Source: Alicyclobacillus tolerans (GTDB lineage: Bacteria; Bacillota; Bacilli; Alicyclobacillales; Alicyclobacillaceae). Taken from it: a DNA stretch of 58,610 nt. Below are positions 41,911 through 50,653 of this stretch, piece by piece. Below the pieces are notes generated by a model that saw nothing but the letters and a program-made list of their open reading frames with translations, was not told the origin of the DNA and made no database searches. Every line of letters starts with the position of its first letter. The first letter of the stretch is position 1. The DNA is taken from positions 1 to 58,610 of the forward strand of contig NZ_JAJFNK010000029.1 of assembly GCF_021739485.1 (NCBI RefSeq), given 5' to 3'. Made by a program: the position numbers and the translations under genes.

Positions 41911-42969
41911 TTGACTGCACATTCACCAGAGCGTCAGCCCATCATTGACTGCGACGTCCATCCAAACCTTGGCAGCCCAGCGGCGATTCAACGATACCTT
42001 CCCGCTCGCTGGCACAAACACTACTTTTATACCGGCCGGCCGTACTACAACCATCCCAACCACGTGTTGAGATTAGACGCCGTTACACCCGACGGAGGTG
42101 TCCCCGGCTCAGACCCCGCATTTTTGCGCGAACACCACTTGGAACCGTATGGCATTGACTATGCCATTTTGCTTCCTCTGTCCTATTGCAGCTTGTGGCC
42201 AAACCCCGATATGGCCGCAGACCTTGCGCACGCATTCAATGAGTGGCAGGCAGAAGTCTGGCTCGGCGCCAGCAACCAAGACGGCCGATGTAAAGGTTCC
42301 ATTGTCGTCGCTCCTCAAGACCCTCTGAAGGCCGCCGCGGAAATCGATTTGTGGGCCAATCACCCCCACATGGTCCAGGTATTTTTGGAATCCGGTGCAA
42401 ACAACGTTGGGCGCCGCGAGTATCGCCCCATTCTTGAGGCGTGTAACCGCCACGGACTGCCGTTGGCCCTTCACCCGACATCCGAGGCATTAGGCGTGAA
42501 CACCCCGGCAAGCCACAGTTCTCCCACTACATACATGGAGTGGAGCGTGGGTTTAACTTTATCGATTCAATCCCATTTAATCAGCTTGATCACGGAGGGG
42601 GCCTTCGAGAGATATCCCCGGCTGCGAGTGGTGCTGGTGGAAGGCGGGGCCCAATGGCTGCCTGCCTTATTGTGGCGCTTGGATGCTTCGTGGAAAGGAT
42701 TGCGGGACGAGGTGCCCTGGGTCAAGAAACTTCCCAGCGAATACGTCCGCGATCGCGTCCGGCTCACGTCACAACCCCTCAATTCCCCTGCCAAAACCGA
42801 ACACGTGCTGATGAACCTGGAGATGATGAACGCGAGTGAGGTTTTAATGTTTGCATCAGATTACCCGCACTGGGACTTCGATTCGCCGACCCAAGCCTTT
42901 CCCAGGCTTCCCGACGACATGCGTCGGCGAATTTTCTATGAAAATGCAAAAAGTCTCTACAACCTTTAA
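41911..42969 (+). CDS. Amidohydrolase family 2 protein (TIM-barrel metal hydrolase or decarboxylase)
   Basis: A 352-residue PF04909-type protein. The first-strand motif IIDCDVHPN supplies the Asp/His metal pair; LALHPTSEA, VLVEGGAQWLPALLWRLD and the C-terminal MFASDYPHWDFDSP, with the conserved Asp, complete the active site. The family contains hydrolases and non-oxidative decarboxylases of aromatic acids (ACMSD-like). TTG 41911 is 8 bases after AGGAGGTG. Followed by a Rieske protein 59 bases later; amidohydrolase-Rieske pairs occur in degradation clusters, but the substrate is unknown. Confidence 0.87.
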   Translation: MTAHSPERQPIIDCDVHPNLGSPAAIQRYLPARWHKHYFYTGRPYYNHPNHVLRLDAVTPDGGVPGSDPAFLREHHLEPYGIDYAILLPLSYCSLWPNPDMAADLAHAFNEWQAEVWLGASNQDGRCKGSIVVAPQDPLKAAAEIDLWANHPHMVQVFLESGANNVGRREYRPILEACNRHGLPLALHPTSEALGVNTPASHSSPTTYMEWSVGLTLSIQSHLISLITEGAFERYPRLRVVLVEGGAQWLPALLWRLDASWKGLRDEVPWVKKLPSEYVRDRVRLTSQPLNSPAKTEHVLMNLEMMNASEVLMFASDYPHWDFDSPTQAFPRLPDDMRRRIFYENAKSLYNL

Positions 42970-42971
42970 AA

Positions 42972-43009
42972 CATTGCATGTCAAACCATTGCGTGTCAAA
43001 CCATTGCAA
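42972..43009 (+). repeat. 15-bp tandem repeat between the amidohydrolase and Rieske genes
   Basis: CATTGCATGTCAAAC (42972-42986), CATTGCGTGTCAAAC (42987-43001), then a partial third copy. It fills most of the intercistronic gap, just before the Rieske ribosome site. Confidence 0.85.
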
Positions 43010-43028
43010 GGGATACAGGAGGTCCGCC

Positions 43029-43505
43029 ATGACAGAACACATTGTGGCAACAGTACACGAAATCCCACCGGGGGGCCGCAAGGAAGTCCGCATTGATGGA
43101 CGGTCCATCTGTGTGTTCAACATCGATGGAGAGTTTTTCGCAATCCGGAACGTTTGCCCTCACCAGGGGGCTTCCCTGAGCCGAGGTAAAATCTGCGGGA
43201 TTCACGTGTGCAATCAGAGCTTGGACGAGGTGGTCTACCAACGGGCTGGGGAAATCATCCGGTGTCCCTGGCACGGTTGGGAGTTCGACATCAAAACCGG
43301 AAAGTCTGTTTTTGACCCAAACGGATCGTACGTCAAAAGTTATCCGGTCAGCGTTGAACAACTTTCCTCTGAACAGGTTGACCCATTCTCCGAATCCACC
43401 TTGTCTGAACCCATCTTGTCTGAACCATTCTCCCCACAAGAACAACCAAGCGTCGAAACCTACGAAACTTCTGTTCGTTCACAGTACGTGATAATCCACA
43501 CGTAA
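43029..43505 (+). CDS. Rieske [2Fe-2S] ferredoxin-like protein
   Basis: A 158-residue soluble protein with a Rieske domain: CPHQGASL and CPWHGWEFDIKTG supply the two Cys and two His ligands. Unusually, the loop between them (about 25 residues, RGKICGIHVCNQSLDEVVYQ) has two extra Cys. The C-terminal tail (about 110-145) is rich in Ser, Glu and Pro and contains a 15-bp in-frame tandem duplication giving LSEP twice (43400-43429). AGGAGGTCC lies before ATG 43029. Probably transfers electrons to an oxygenase or is an oxygenase-type subunit lacking the catalytic domain. Confidence 0.88.
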   Translation: MTEHIVATVHEIPPGGRKEVRIDGRSICVFNIDGEFFAIRNVCPHQGASLSRGKICGIHVCNQSLDEVVYQRAGEIIRCPWHGWEFDIKTGKSVFDPNGSYVKSYPVSVEQLSSEQVDPFSESTLSEPILSEPFSPQEQPSVETYETSVRSQYVIIHT

Positions 43506-43597
43506 GACCCGCCCTCTGTGGAACAACTCGATGTGCCTGTTGAGTCCGCTGCCTCGAGTTGCAGGCTGCACAAGTCGGGCGAAACAAGGGCTGTGAC

Positions 43598-43615
43598 GAA
43601 CCGAAACCCCGGTTC
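43598..43615 (+). terminator. Possible terminator after the Rieske gene
   Basis: GAACCG (43598-43603) and CGGTTC (43610-43615) form a short stem followed by ATTTGC and a later CCTTTG. Weak. Confidence 0.35.
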
Positions 43616-43716
43616 ATTTGCAGTCCTTTGCTGTGCTTGCTCGCACCCAATTTACAACGTGCACGAAGCCCCATAACACTTTACTTCGCTTTCAAATATT
43701 TCGACTTATAAATCAT

Positions 43717-43745
43717 TTGATAGAAACTATAAATGCCATTACAAT
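43717..43745 (+). promoter_or_regulatory. Sigma-A promoter of the aspartate-type permease
   Basis: TTGATA (43717-43722), 17 bases, TACAAT (43740-43745). Transcription would begin near 43752, leaving a leader of about 165 bases before ATG 43919. Confidence 0.75.
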
Positions 43746-43776
43746 GTGTCATGTTGGTTAGAATTGAGGCCTGTAA

Positions 43777-43843
43777 GCGATACCAAAACTATCTAGTTAT
43801 GGTCTGTCCGGCGCCTTCAGCGTGCCGTCCAGCAAAGTATCGC
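43777..43843 (+). ncRNA. Candidate structured leader RNA (three-way junction)
   Basis: GCGATAC (43777-43783) pairs perfectly with GTATCGC (43837-43843). Enclosed are a hairpin CAAAACT-ATCT-AGTTATG (43784-43801, one mismatch) and a second hairpin CGGC/GCCG (43809-43827). The layout is a three-way junction in the 5' leader of the permease gene. It matches no riboswitch class I can recognise by eye. Confidence 0.4.
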
Positions 43844-43918
43844 CAGTCTAGCCGGTATAGTTGCCATCCTCACGCCTTCTTCTCATTCGGTATTCAAATC
43901 ATCGTCTAGGAGGTTGTC

Positions 43919-45538
43919 ATGGAAAATTTAAATCGTAGAATGGGCACTTTTGCTCTGACGATGACCGGGATTGGATCCATCATCGGCTCTGGCTGGCTAT
44001 TCGGTGCCTGGAAGGCCGCCAAAGTTGCTGGACCAGCCGCAATTTTCGCTTGGGTTATCGGAGCATTTGCCATTATGCTTATCGGTTTGGTCTACGCCGA
44101 ACTCGGGGCGACCTTTCCAGAGTCGGGCGGAGCCGTCCGGTATGCACAGTATTCCCACGGTTCCTTGACGGGATTCATCGCAGGATGGGCGAACTGGATC
44201 GCCATTGTCTCCGTCATCCCCATTGAAGCTGAAGCGTCCATCCAGTACATGAGTTCGTGGCCGTGGCACTGGGTGCCTTCGTGGATTCACAACCTGTACA
44301 ATGGTTCTTCCCTAACGGCAATTGGTCTGTTTTTCGCTGCCATCTTGGTTGTCATTTACTTTTTGATTAACTATTGGACCGTGCAGTTGTTTGCGCGGGT
44401 CAACACCCTTATCACCGTATTCAAACTGGGGATTCCCGCCCTGACGGCACTCGGTCTCATCTTTGCTGGTTTTCACCCCGGCAACTTCACCCACTTTGGG
44501 GGTTTTGCTCCGAACGGATGGGCCAGCGTTTTGACTGCGATCGCGACGTCAGGCGTAGTATTTGCGTTTAACGGGTTCCAAAGTCCTGTCAATTTCGCAG
44601 GTGAGGCCCGTAACCCGAACAAGTCGATCCCACGCGCTGTCGTCGGTTCCATCTTGATTTCCGCAGTCATTTACGTGTTGCTGCAAGTGGCTTTAATCGG
44701 CGGAGTGAAACCGGACATGCTCGCCAACGGCTGGAGCCACTTGAACCTCAAGTCGCCGTTTGCCGACCTGGCCTTGGCATGGGGACTGAACTGGCTGGCC
44801 ATTATCCTGTTCGCGGACGCGTTCGTGTCTCCGTCTGGAACTGGCCTGACCTACACCGCGACCACTGCGAGAATGGTGTACGGCATGTCGGAAAACGGCT
44901 GGTTCCCGCGGGTCTTCGGAACGGTTCATCCGTTTTACAAGGTGCCGCGCCGCGCCATGTGGTTAAACCTCACCATTGGTTTCGCCTTCTTGTTGATGTT
45001 CCGAGGCTGGGGTCAATTGGCCGGGGTGATCTCCGTGGCAACGCTGGTCTCTTACGTCACTGGCCCGGTTGCGGTCATGTCCTTGCGCAAAACCGCACCC
45101 AACCTGGCCCGTCCGTTGAAACTCGCGAGCATGAAGTTTCTGGCGCCCGTGGCCTTTATGGTGGCTTCGTTAATCTTGTACTGGGCCAAATGGCCGTTGA
45201 CTGGCGAAGTCATCTTCGTCATGCTGGTTGGCTTGCCGATGTTCTTGTACTATCAAGGGAAAGACGGCTGGGTCGGATTTTCGAAAAGCTTGAAGTCCGG
45301 AAGCTGGCTCGTCGCTTACATGTTTTACATGATGCTCATTTCGTATCTGGGCAGCAGTAAATTCGGCGGCATCAACGTCATCCCTTACGGCTGGGACATG
45401 GTGGTCGTCGCTCTATCTTCCTTGGTCTTTTACGCTTGGGGCACCCGCTCTGGGTGGAGAACGAAACAAGTGGACGAAACCCAGGAGTGGTTGGAGAAGG
45501 CCAATACCGCTCAGGATGGAACCACCCAATCGCTGTGA
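43919..45538 (+). CDS. APC-family amino-acid:proton symporter (aspartate/YveA-like)
   Basis: A 539-residue transporter with twelve to fourteen hydrophobic segments. MGTFALTMTGIGSIIGSGWLFG, VYAELGATFPESGGAVRYAQYSHGS and FAFNGFQSPVNFAGEARNPNKSIPRAV are the helix 1, helix 2 and loop signatures of the acidic amino-acid branch typified by Bacillus YveA. AGGAGGTTGTC precedes ATG. It has its own sigma-A promoter, a long structured leader and a strong terminator, so it is a single-gene unit. The substrate assignment to aspartate is by family resemblance only. Confidence 0.87.
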   Translation: MENLNRRMGTFALTMTGIGSIIGSGWLFGAWKAAKVAGPAAIFAWVIGAFAIMLIGLVYAELGATFPESGGAVRYAQYSHGSLTGFIAGWANWIAIVSVIPIEAEASIQYMSSWPWHWVPSWIHNLYNGSSLTAIGLFFAAILVVIYFLINYWTVQLFARVNTLITVFKLGIPALTALGLIFAGFHPGNFTHFGGFAPNGWASVLTAIATSGVVFAFNGFQSPVNFAGEARNPNKSIPRAVVGSILISAVIYVLLQVALIGGVKPDMLANGWSHLNLKSPFADLALAWGLNWLAIILFADAFVSPSGTGLTYTATTARMVYGMSENGWFPRVFGTVHPFYKVPRRAMWLNLTIGFAFLLMFRGWGQLAGVISVATLVSYVTGPVAVMSLRKTAPNLARPLKLASMKFLAPVAFMVASLILYWAKWPLTGEVIFVMLVGLPMFLYYQGKDGWVGFSKSLKSGSWLVAYMFYMMLISYLGSSKFGGINVIPYGWDMVVVALSSLVFYAWGTRSGWRTKQVDETQEWLEKANTAQDGTTQSL

Positions 45539-45556
45539 GACTGAAGCTACTGCCGA

Positions 45557-45586
45557 GAGGCGGCCGCAACTGGGCCGCCTCTTTTT
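45557..45586 (+). terminator. Strong rho-independent terminator after the permease
   Basis: GAGGCGGCC (45557-45565) and GGCCGCCTC (45573-45581) form a perfect 9-bp stem with a 7-base loop followed by TTTTT. Confidence 0.93.
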
Positions 45587-45632
45587 GTGCGGCTTTGCCC
45601 ACGCTCGGTTTGGCCAAACCGGGAGGCCGATG

Positions 45633-45691
45633 CCGGGTTTGCCCAAGCTCGGTTTGCCCAAGCACGGTTTTGCCAAGCTGATTTTGTCAAG
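45633..45691 (+). repeat. Four-copy 15-bp tandem repeat in the permease/dppB spacer
   Basis: CCGGGTTTGCCCAAG (45633-45647), CTCGGTTTGCCCAAG (45648-45662), CACGGTTTTGCCAAG (45663-45677) and CTGATTTTGTCAAG (45678-45691), with an earlier diverged copy CTCGGTTTGGCCAAA at 45604. Non-coding; copies are adjacent and increasingly diverged. Confidence 0.88.
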
Positions 45692-45733
45692 CCGGGTTGA
45701 CGCCGATTCGACGCAGGCTTTTGCCGGTGCGCT

Positions 45734-46687
45734 TTACAGGTACTGAATTCGCGGGTCTACAATGCCGTACAGGATATCTGCAATAAGGTTTCCAATCACG
45801 GTCACAGCCCCCACAAATACCGTGATTCCCATAATCACCGGGTAATCGTAACTCATCGCAGCCTTCCAATACAGAACTCCCATTCCAGGGTAGTTGAACA
45901 CTTCCTCGACAAACAAAGCTCCGCTGAGCAGGGTCGGCAAAGAAAGTCCGAGTAACGTGATCAAAGGCAGGATGGAATTGCGCAAGGCGTGGACAAACAC
46001 GACTCGAAACTCCGTCGCCCCTTTCATCCGCGCGGTGCGGACGTAGTCCTGAAGCAAGGCCTCCCGCATCGAGGACCGCATGTAGCGCGCCCACCCCGCG
46101 ATGGAGACAATAAACAGCGATGCAACTGGCAAGATGAGATGCCTCAGCCAATCCAAAAACCCCGGGTGAGCCAAGCTTGCGTTGACAATTCCTCCAGAGG
46201 GCAGCCAGTTCAAGTGGATGGAAAACGCAATAATCAGCAAAACGGCGAGCCAAAACGTCGGCATGGAATAGAAAAAGTAGTTGATCACGGTGACCACCTG
46301 GTCAAAAACCGTGTCTTGGAAGTAGGCTTGCACCGATCCTAGGAACACTGCGAACACGTGCGCGGCCATGATGGCCACAACGACGACGACGAGCGTGTGC
46401 GGAATAGCCTGCCCAATCAAACCGGCCACAGACTTGTTGTACACGTAGGAATAGCCAAAGTTTCCGTGCAAAAGCTTGCCTAACCAAATCACATACTGCT
46501 CCCACAAAGGCTTGTTCAACCCGAATTCTTTCGTCAGCGCCGCAGCGCGCGCGGGCGTGTAATGGTTCCCCAAAAGCACTCGAACCGGACTGCCCGGAAC
46601 GAGGTGAATCAGGACAAAGGAGATGACCGTGACACCCAGAAGTGTCGGAATTGCTTCTATCAAGCGGCGAACAATGAACTTCAGCAT
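45734..46687 (-). CDS. Dipeptide/oligopeptide ABC transporter permease, DppB-type
   Basis: A 317-residue permease with six membrane helices. The N-terminal RRLIEAIPTLLGVTVISFVLIHLVPG and GDPVRVLLG-like stretch are typical of DppB/OppB, and the ATPase-coupling EAA loop reads DYVRTARMKGATEFRVVFVHALRNSILPL. ATG 46687, behind AGGAGGACT, begins the family homology; the frame to 46723 is extra. It is the last gene of the operon. Confidence 0.92.
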   Translation of the reverse strand: MLKFIVRRLIEAIPTLLGVTVISFVLIHLVPGSPVRVLLGNHYTPARAAALTKEFGLNKPLWEQYVIWLGKLLHGNFGYSYVYNKSVAGLIGQAIPHTLVVVVVAIMAAHVFAVFLGSVQAYFQDTVFDQVVTVINYFFYSMPTFWLAVLLIIAFSIHLNWLPSGGIVNASLAHPGFLDWLRHLILPVASLFIVSIAGWARYMRSSMREALLQDYVRTARMKGATEFRVVFVHALRNSILPLITLLGLSLPTLLSGALFVEEVFNYPGMGVLYWKAAMSYDYPVIMGITVFVGAVTVIGNLIADILYGIVDPRIQYL

Positions 46688-46744
46688 GACGCCAGTCCTC
46701 CTTGACGAACTTGGCCCATTCAATCCGTCACGCGTCGATGCGCC

Positions 46745-47632
46745 TTACGCGTTTCGGGTTTCGATCGCGTTTCGCAATCCGTCCCCAATGAGGTTGATGG
46801 ACACTTGCGAAATCAAAATCATCAGACCTGGGGGGTAAATCATCCACCACGAGTTTTGGAACATGTAGTTCAGCCCGTCGGACAACATCCCACCCCAGTT
46901 CGGCGTCGGAGGCGGCAGCCCGAGGCCGAGGAAACTCAGCCCGGCCATAGCCAGTATGGAGTCGGCAACTCCGAGCGTCGCCGCAACCAGAATGGTCCCG
47001 ATGAAGTTCGGGAGCAAGTACCGGCTCATAATGCGCCCGGTTTTTGCACCTAAAGCGTGCGCAGCCTCGACATAGACCTGGTTTTTAATCGTCAGGACCT
47101 CTGCCCGGGCCAGCCGGCTGACTCCCAGCCATGCCGTCGACGCCAGGACAAAAATCATGATGAAAATGTTTGGCTTAAACACCACATTCAAAAACAACAA
47201 GATAAATAGGCTCGGGATAGCCAGCAGAATGTCGACAATCCGCATCATTGCCGTATCGACAACTCCTCCAATCATGCCGCTGAGCATCCCGTACAGCGTC
47301 CCTATCACCATCGCCACAATCGCTGAGGCAAAGCCGACTTCAAGGGAGGACTGCCCCCCTACCATCAGCTGCGCCAGAATGTTGTGGCCTAGGCTGTCCG
47401 TGCCCAGTGGAAATCGAGCCGAAGGAGTCGCAGCCATACTCTGCAAGTGGGGCTTCGTGGCACTATGCCGGTAGATGAGCGGCCCCACAAACGAAAACAG
47501 GATTAAAAACAGCAGTAAAATGGAACCCAGTTTAGTCGTTCCGGAACGCCAAAACCGCCGCATGAAGCCAGGGCGAACGTCGGCGGTGGACTGTGTCTGG
47601 ACCTCGTCGAGCAAAACGGGTTGGTTAATCAT
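46745..47632 (-). CDS. Dipeptide/oligopeptide ABC transporter permease, DppC-type
   Basis: A 295-residue permease. The FPLGTDSLGHNILAQLMVGGQSSLEVGFASA segment and the EAA loop VYVEAAHALGAKTGRIMSRYLLPN are diagnostic of DppC/OppC, as is GLSFLGLGLPPPTPNWGGML. AAAGGAGACCGT precedes ATG. Unusually it is transcribed before dppB rather than after it. Confidence 0.92.
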   Translation of the reverse strand: MINQPVLLDEVQTQSTADVRPGFMRRFWRSGTTKLGSILLLFLILFSFVGPLIYRHSATKPHLQSMAATPSARFPLGTDSLGHNILAQLMVGGQSSLEVGFASAIVAMVIGTLYGMLSGMIGGVVDTAMMRIVDILLAIPSLFILLFLNVVFKPNIFIMIFVLASTAWLGVSRLARAEVLTIKNQVYVEAAHALGAKTGRIMSRYLLPNFIGTILVAATLGVADSILAMAGLSFLGLGLPPPTPNWGGMLSDGLNYMFQNSWWMIYPPGLMILISQVSINLIGDGLRNAIETRNA

Positions 47633-47706
47633 ACGGTCTCCTTTCGTCTAAGGCGCGGTCAACGCGCCCTAGACAACTCGGAATCTGCTTCGAGCAGGAG
47701 AAGTTC

Positions 47707-49467
47707 TTAGTTCGACGCCACCCACCAGTACTGCATCTGCGGAAAGTCTGTGGCTCCGTTGGCGTACTTGATCACATCGTGCACCGTCGGCGCGGTAACC
47801 CAGAGTGTGGCGGTATTGTTGTTCCACAAGAACGGCAGTACTTTTGCGGTGTAGTCTTCGTACTTAAAGAAGTTGTTCATGGTTTCTTGCTGCGTGGCGT
47901 ACGGCTTGTGCGTAGCCGCAATTAAAGCGTCTTCTTGCGGGTCGCTAAACCCGGTTCCAGAAGGCGCATTGGTAGCAAACAACTGGCCGCCCGTCGGGTA
48001 GAAACCCGGTCCGTTATAAACCCAGCCGGACCCTACGGCAAGCTGCCAAGACGTGTTGGTCTTATCGCTGGTCACCTGGATGAACGTGCTAAACGGCACC
48101 GGTTTTAACGTGACATCGACGCCTTCTTTCGCCCAGTCTGCCTTCATCAGCTCGGCTTGGTTTTGAGCAGACGTCAAGCCGCTGACATACATCATGGTAA
48201 ATTTCATCTTTTGGCTGCCCTTGGTCATGACGCCGTTGACTTCTTTCCAGCCGTGCGACTGGAGCAGTTTTTTGCCTTTGGCAGGGTCATACGGGTACGG
48301 ATTCGTCAGAGAGGGGTCTAAGAACTGTGTTTTGGGAACGGTGGGGATCGGGCCAGTGATAGGTTGTGCGTAGCCCTTCCAGACGTCCTTGGCAATTCCC
48401 TGGTTGTCGATGCCCATCTGCAAAGCCTGACGCACGTACAAGTTGTCGAAGATGCTCTTAGACGGAGACTTCGGCCACATGTTCATTTCGGTCCAGAAGA
48501 TGCCAAAAGGATACAGCGGCGTGATTTTGTCCCCCATCGAGGTAAGAGCGCCTTTGGAACCCAATTGCGAGGGGTCGAGGTATCCGACGTTGATGCCGCC
48601 GGTCTTCAGCGCAGCAAACTCAGCCGCATTGGAGGCTTCGTAATTAAAGACGATCTTGTCCACGATGCTCTTGTGGCCCGGGTATTTTTTGTTGGGGACA
48701 ATCACCCAGGACTGATTGGCCGTCGCGCTTTGCATCTGGAACGGCCCGTCAACCACTTTGTCAAACATGGCATTCGTGGCGTTTTGACCCAGGTATGCCG
48801 CTTCTTTGGTCATGTCCGTCGGATATTTGTCCCAGGCGTGCTCCGGCATCGGCGTCAATTGAACGATCCCGTTGTAGATAAACCACTGTTGGTTCGCCGG
48901 TTTGTCCAGGGTGATGGTAACTTCCGTCGGGCTGTTGGCCACGACGCTCTTGACGCCGTTCGGAATGTCACCCGTGCCAGCGCCCACGAACGGCCACGGC
49001 TTGGGGGCGTTCGTAGCCGAAGCCGCTTTGATGACGTTCCAGGTAAACAAGACGTCTTTGGAAGTGACCGGTTGACCGTCCGACCAGGTCCATTTTGGAT
49101 TCAGGAAGACGTGGTAAACCGTACCTTGTGTGTTATAGGTGATTTTTTTGGCAATGGAGGATTTCCAATCGATTTGGTACTGGTTGTTGATATAGATGAG
49201 AGGTTTGTACAGCTGATCGATCAACTGTGTATTGTACACGCTGTCCGATGCCGCGTTCACAATTGGCAAAAACCAGTTGAGGTTGGTTTGCGTGGGCAAC
49301 GCGTAATTGATGATGCCGCCCGGCGTTGGGGTCGAACTGGCCGTCGAGCTGCCCGTTGAATTTCCCGAAGAATGTGAGCTTGGCGAACTGTTTCCACACC
49401 CAGCCACCAACAAGGTGGCTCCGGCGGTCATCGCAATGGCTGTCATTGCGGATCTGCGCAGTCTCAT
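47707..49467 (-). CDS. Peptide ABC transporter substrate-binding lipoprotein (family 5)
   Basis: A 586-residue extracytoplasmic solute-binding protein. The signal peptide ends in the lipobox LLVAGC with Cys24, followed by a Ser/Thr-rich linker to about residue 48. The mature part has WTWSDGQPVTSKDVLFTWN, the family 5 signature region, and VRQALQMGIDNQGIAKDVW. GGGGGATGAAATAGG precedes ATG. It sits in mid-operon, downstream of the ATPases, with a 214-base gap that holds a hairpin. Ligand may be a peptide, nickel chelate or sugar oligomer; peptide is the default. Confidence 0.9.
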   Translation of the reverse strand: MRLRRSAMTAIAMTAGATLLVAGCGNSSPSSHSSGNSTGSSTASSTPTPGGIINYALPTQTNLNWFLPIVNAASDSVYNTQLIDQLYKPLIYINNQYQIDWKSSIAKKITYNTQGTVYHVFLNPKWTWSDGQPVTSKDVLFTWNVIKAASATNAPKPWPFVGAGTGDIPNGVKSVVANSPTEVTITLDKPANQQWFIYNGIVQLTPMPEHAWDKYPTDMTKEAAYLGQNATNAMFDKVVDGPFQMQSATANQSWVIVPNKKYPGHKSIVDKIVFNYEASNAAEFAALKTGGINVGYLDPSQLGSKGALTSMGDKITPLYPFGIFWTEMNMWPKSPSKSIFDNLYVRQALQMGIDNQGIAKDVWKGYAQPITGPIPTVPKTQFLDPSLTNPYPYDPAKGKKLLQSHGWKEVNGVMTKGSQKMKFTMMYVSGLTSAQNQAELMKADWAKEGVDVTLKPVPFSTFIQVTSDKTNTSWQLAVGSGWVYNGPGFYPTGGQLFATNAPSGTGFSDPQEDALIAATHKPYATQQETMNNFFKYEDYTAKVLPFLWNNNTATLWVTAPTVHDVIKYANGATDFPQMQYWWVASN

Positions 49468-49508
49468 CCTATTTCATCCCCCTTAATGAACCACAATGGA
49501 CGTTGCTA

Positions 49509-49542
49509 TGTACCTGTCTCTTGAAACCCGGCAGCAGGTACA
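49509..49542 (-). other. Intercistronic hairpin between the ATPase and binding-protein genes
   Basis: TGTACCTG (49509-49516) and CAGGTACA (49535-49542) form a perfect 8-bp stem 40 bases upstream of the binding-protein start on the minus strand. No T-tract follows. Such stems often protect the downstream mRNA so that the binding protein is made in excess. Confidence 0.5.
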
Positions 49543-49681
49543 TTCCCTCGTTCCCCAAGTTCACAAGTGGTTTTCTCTCTCTTTCGTACCTCGACGCTCA
49601 ATGGCGAATTGGGTTTTCGGCGAGGTACGTGTTCACGAAACTCTGGCGCATCCCCCCTTTCGCGTTTCACATCGCCGTAAG

Positions 49682-50650
49682 CTACACAATCAAATGGCAG
49701 GCTGCATAGTGCTTGGATCTGACTTCCCGCCACTCCGGAACCTGTTGTTGACACAGTTCCTGTGCAATCGGACAGCGGGTGTGAAACACGCAACCCGAAG
49801 GCGGACTGGCCGGACTTGGCAAGTCTCCTTTTAAAATGATCCGCTCCCGTTTCGCCCTGGGATTCGGGACCGGAACCGCAGAAAAAAGCGCCTGGGTGTA
49901 AGGATGCAGCGGCTCGTGAAACAAGTCTTGCGGCGAGGCCAGTTCCGCCATCCTGCCCAGGTACATGACGAGAATCCGATCGCTGATGTGTTTGACCACG
50001 GAAAGGTTGTGAGCCACGAAAATGTAAGTCAAGTTAAACTCCTCTTGCAGGTCTTCGAGCAAATTGATGACTTGCGACTGTACCGACACATCCAAAGCCG
50101 CAACGGGCTCATCCAAAATCATCAGCTTGGGATGGAGCATCAACGCCCGCGCAATCCCCACCCGTTGACGCTGGCCGCCTGAGAACTCGTGAGGAAAGCG
50201 GCTGGCATAGGAAGGGTCTAAACCGACTCGTTCCAACATGGAGTGCACGCGCTGCCTTCGCTCCCCTGACGTGTAAAGGTTGTGAATTTCCATGGGCTCA
50301 GACAAGGTTTGAAAGATGGTGTAACGCGGGTTTAACGACGCATATGGGTCCTGAAATACAATTTGCATTTCCCGCCGCAGGTCTCTCATTTGGGGCTTCG
50401 TCAATTTCAAGATGTCTTGGCCTTGAAACCACACCTTTCCCGATGTGGGTTCAATCAAACGAAGGATACTTCGCCCCATCGTCGACTTTCCGCAGCCCGA
50501 CTCACCAACCACGCCGAGGGTCTCCCCCGAGTGAACCTGAAGGGAAACTCCGTCGACGGCTCGCACGCTTCCTGCGCTGCGGCGGAACAACCCTCGGCGG
50601 ATCGGAAAATACTTTCTCAAATTCTCAACTTCCAACAACACTTCACTCAT
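49682..50650 (-). CDS. Peptide ABC transporter ATP-binding protein, DppF/OppF-type
   Basis: A 322-residue ATPase. Walker A is GESGCGKST, the signature [15 protein letters not shown], Walker [13 protein letters not shown], with the peptide-family C-terminal extension [22 protein letters not shown] that carries conserved cysteines, able to bind an iron-sulfur cluster in this family. GGAGGCATGACGG precedes ATG. Three bases separate it from the preceding ATPase gene. Confidence 0.93.
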   Translation of the reverse strand: MSEVLLEVENLRKYFPIRRGLFRRSAGSVRAVDGVSLQVHSGETLGVVGESGCGKSTMGRSILRLIEPTSGKVWFQGQDILKLTKPQMRDLRREMQIVFQDPYASLNPRYTIFQTLSEPMEIHNLYTSGERRQRVHSMLERVGLDPSYASRFPHEFSGGQRQRVGIARALMLHPKLMILDEPVAALDVSVQSQVINLLEDLQEEFNLTYIFVAHNLSVVKHISDRILVMYLGRMAELASPQDLFHEPLHPYTQALFSAVPVPNPRAKRERIILKGDLPSPASPPSGCVFHTRCPIAQELCQQQVPEWREVRSKHYAACHLIV

Positions 50651-50653
50651 CCG

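Noticed and set aside
43752..43918. Known riboswitch or T-box in the permease leader
   Set aside because: No T-box sequence or specifier arrangement and no conserved core of common amino-acid riboswitches could be seen, so it is listed only as an unassigned structured leader.
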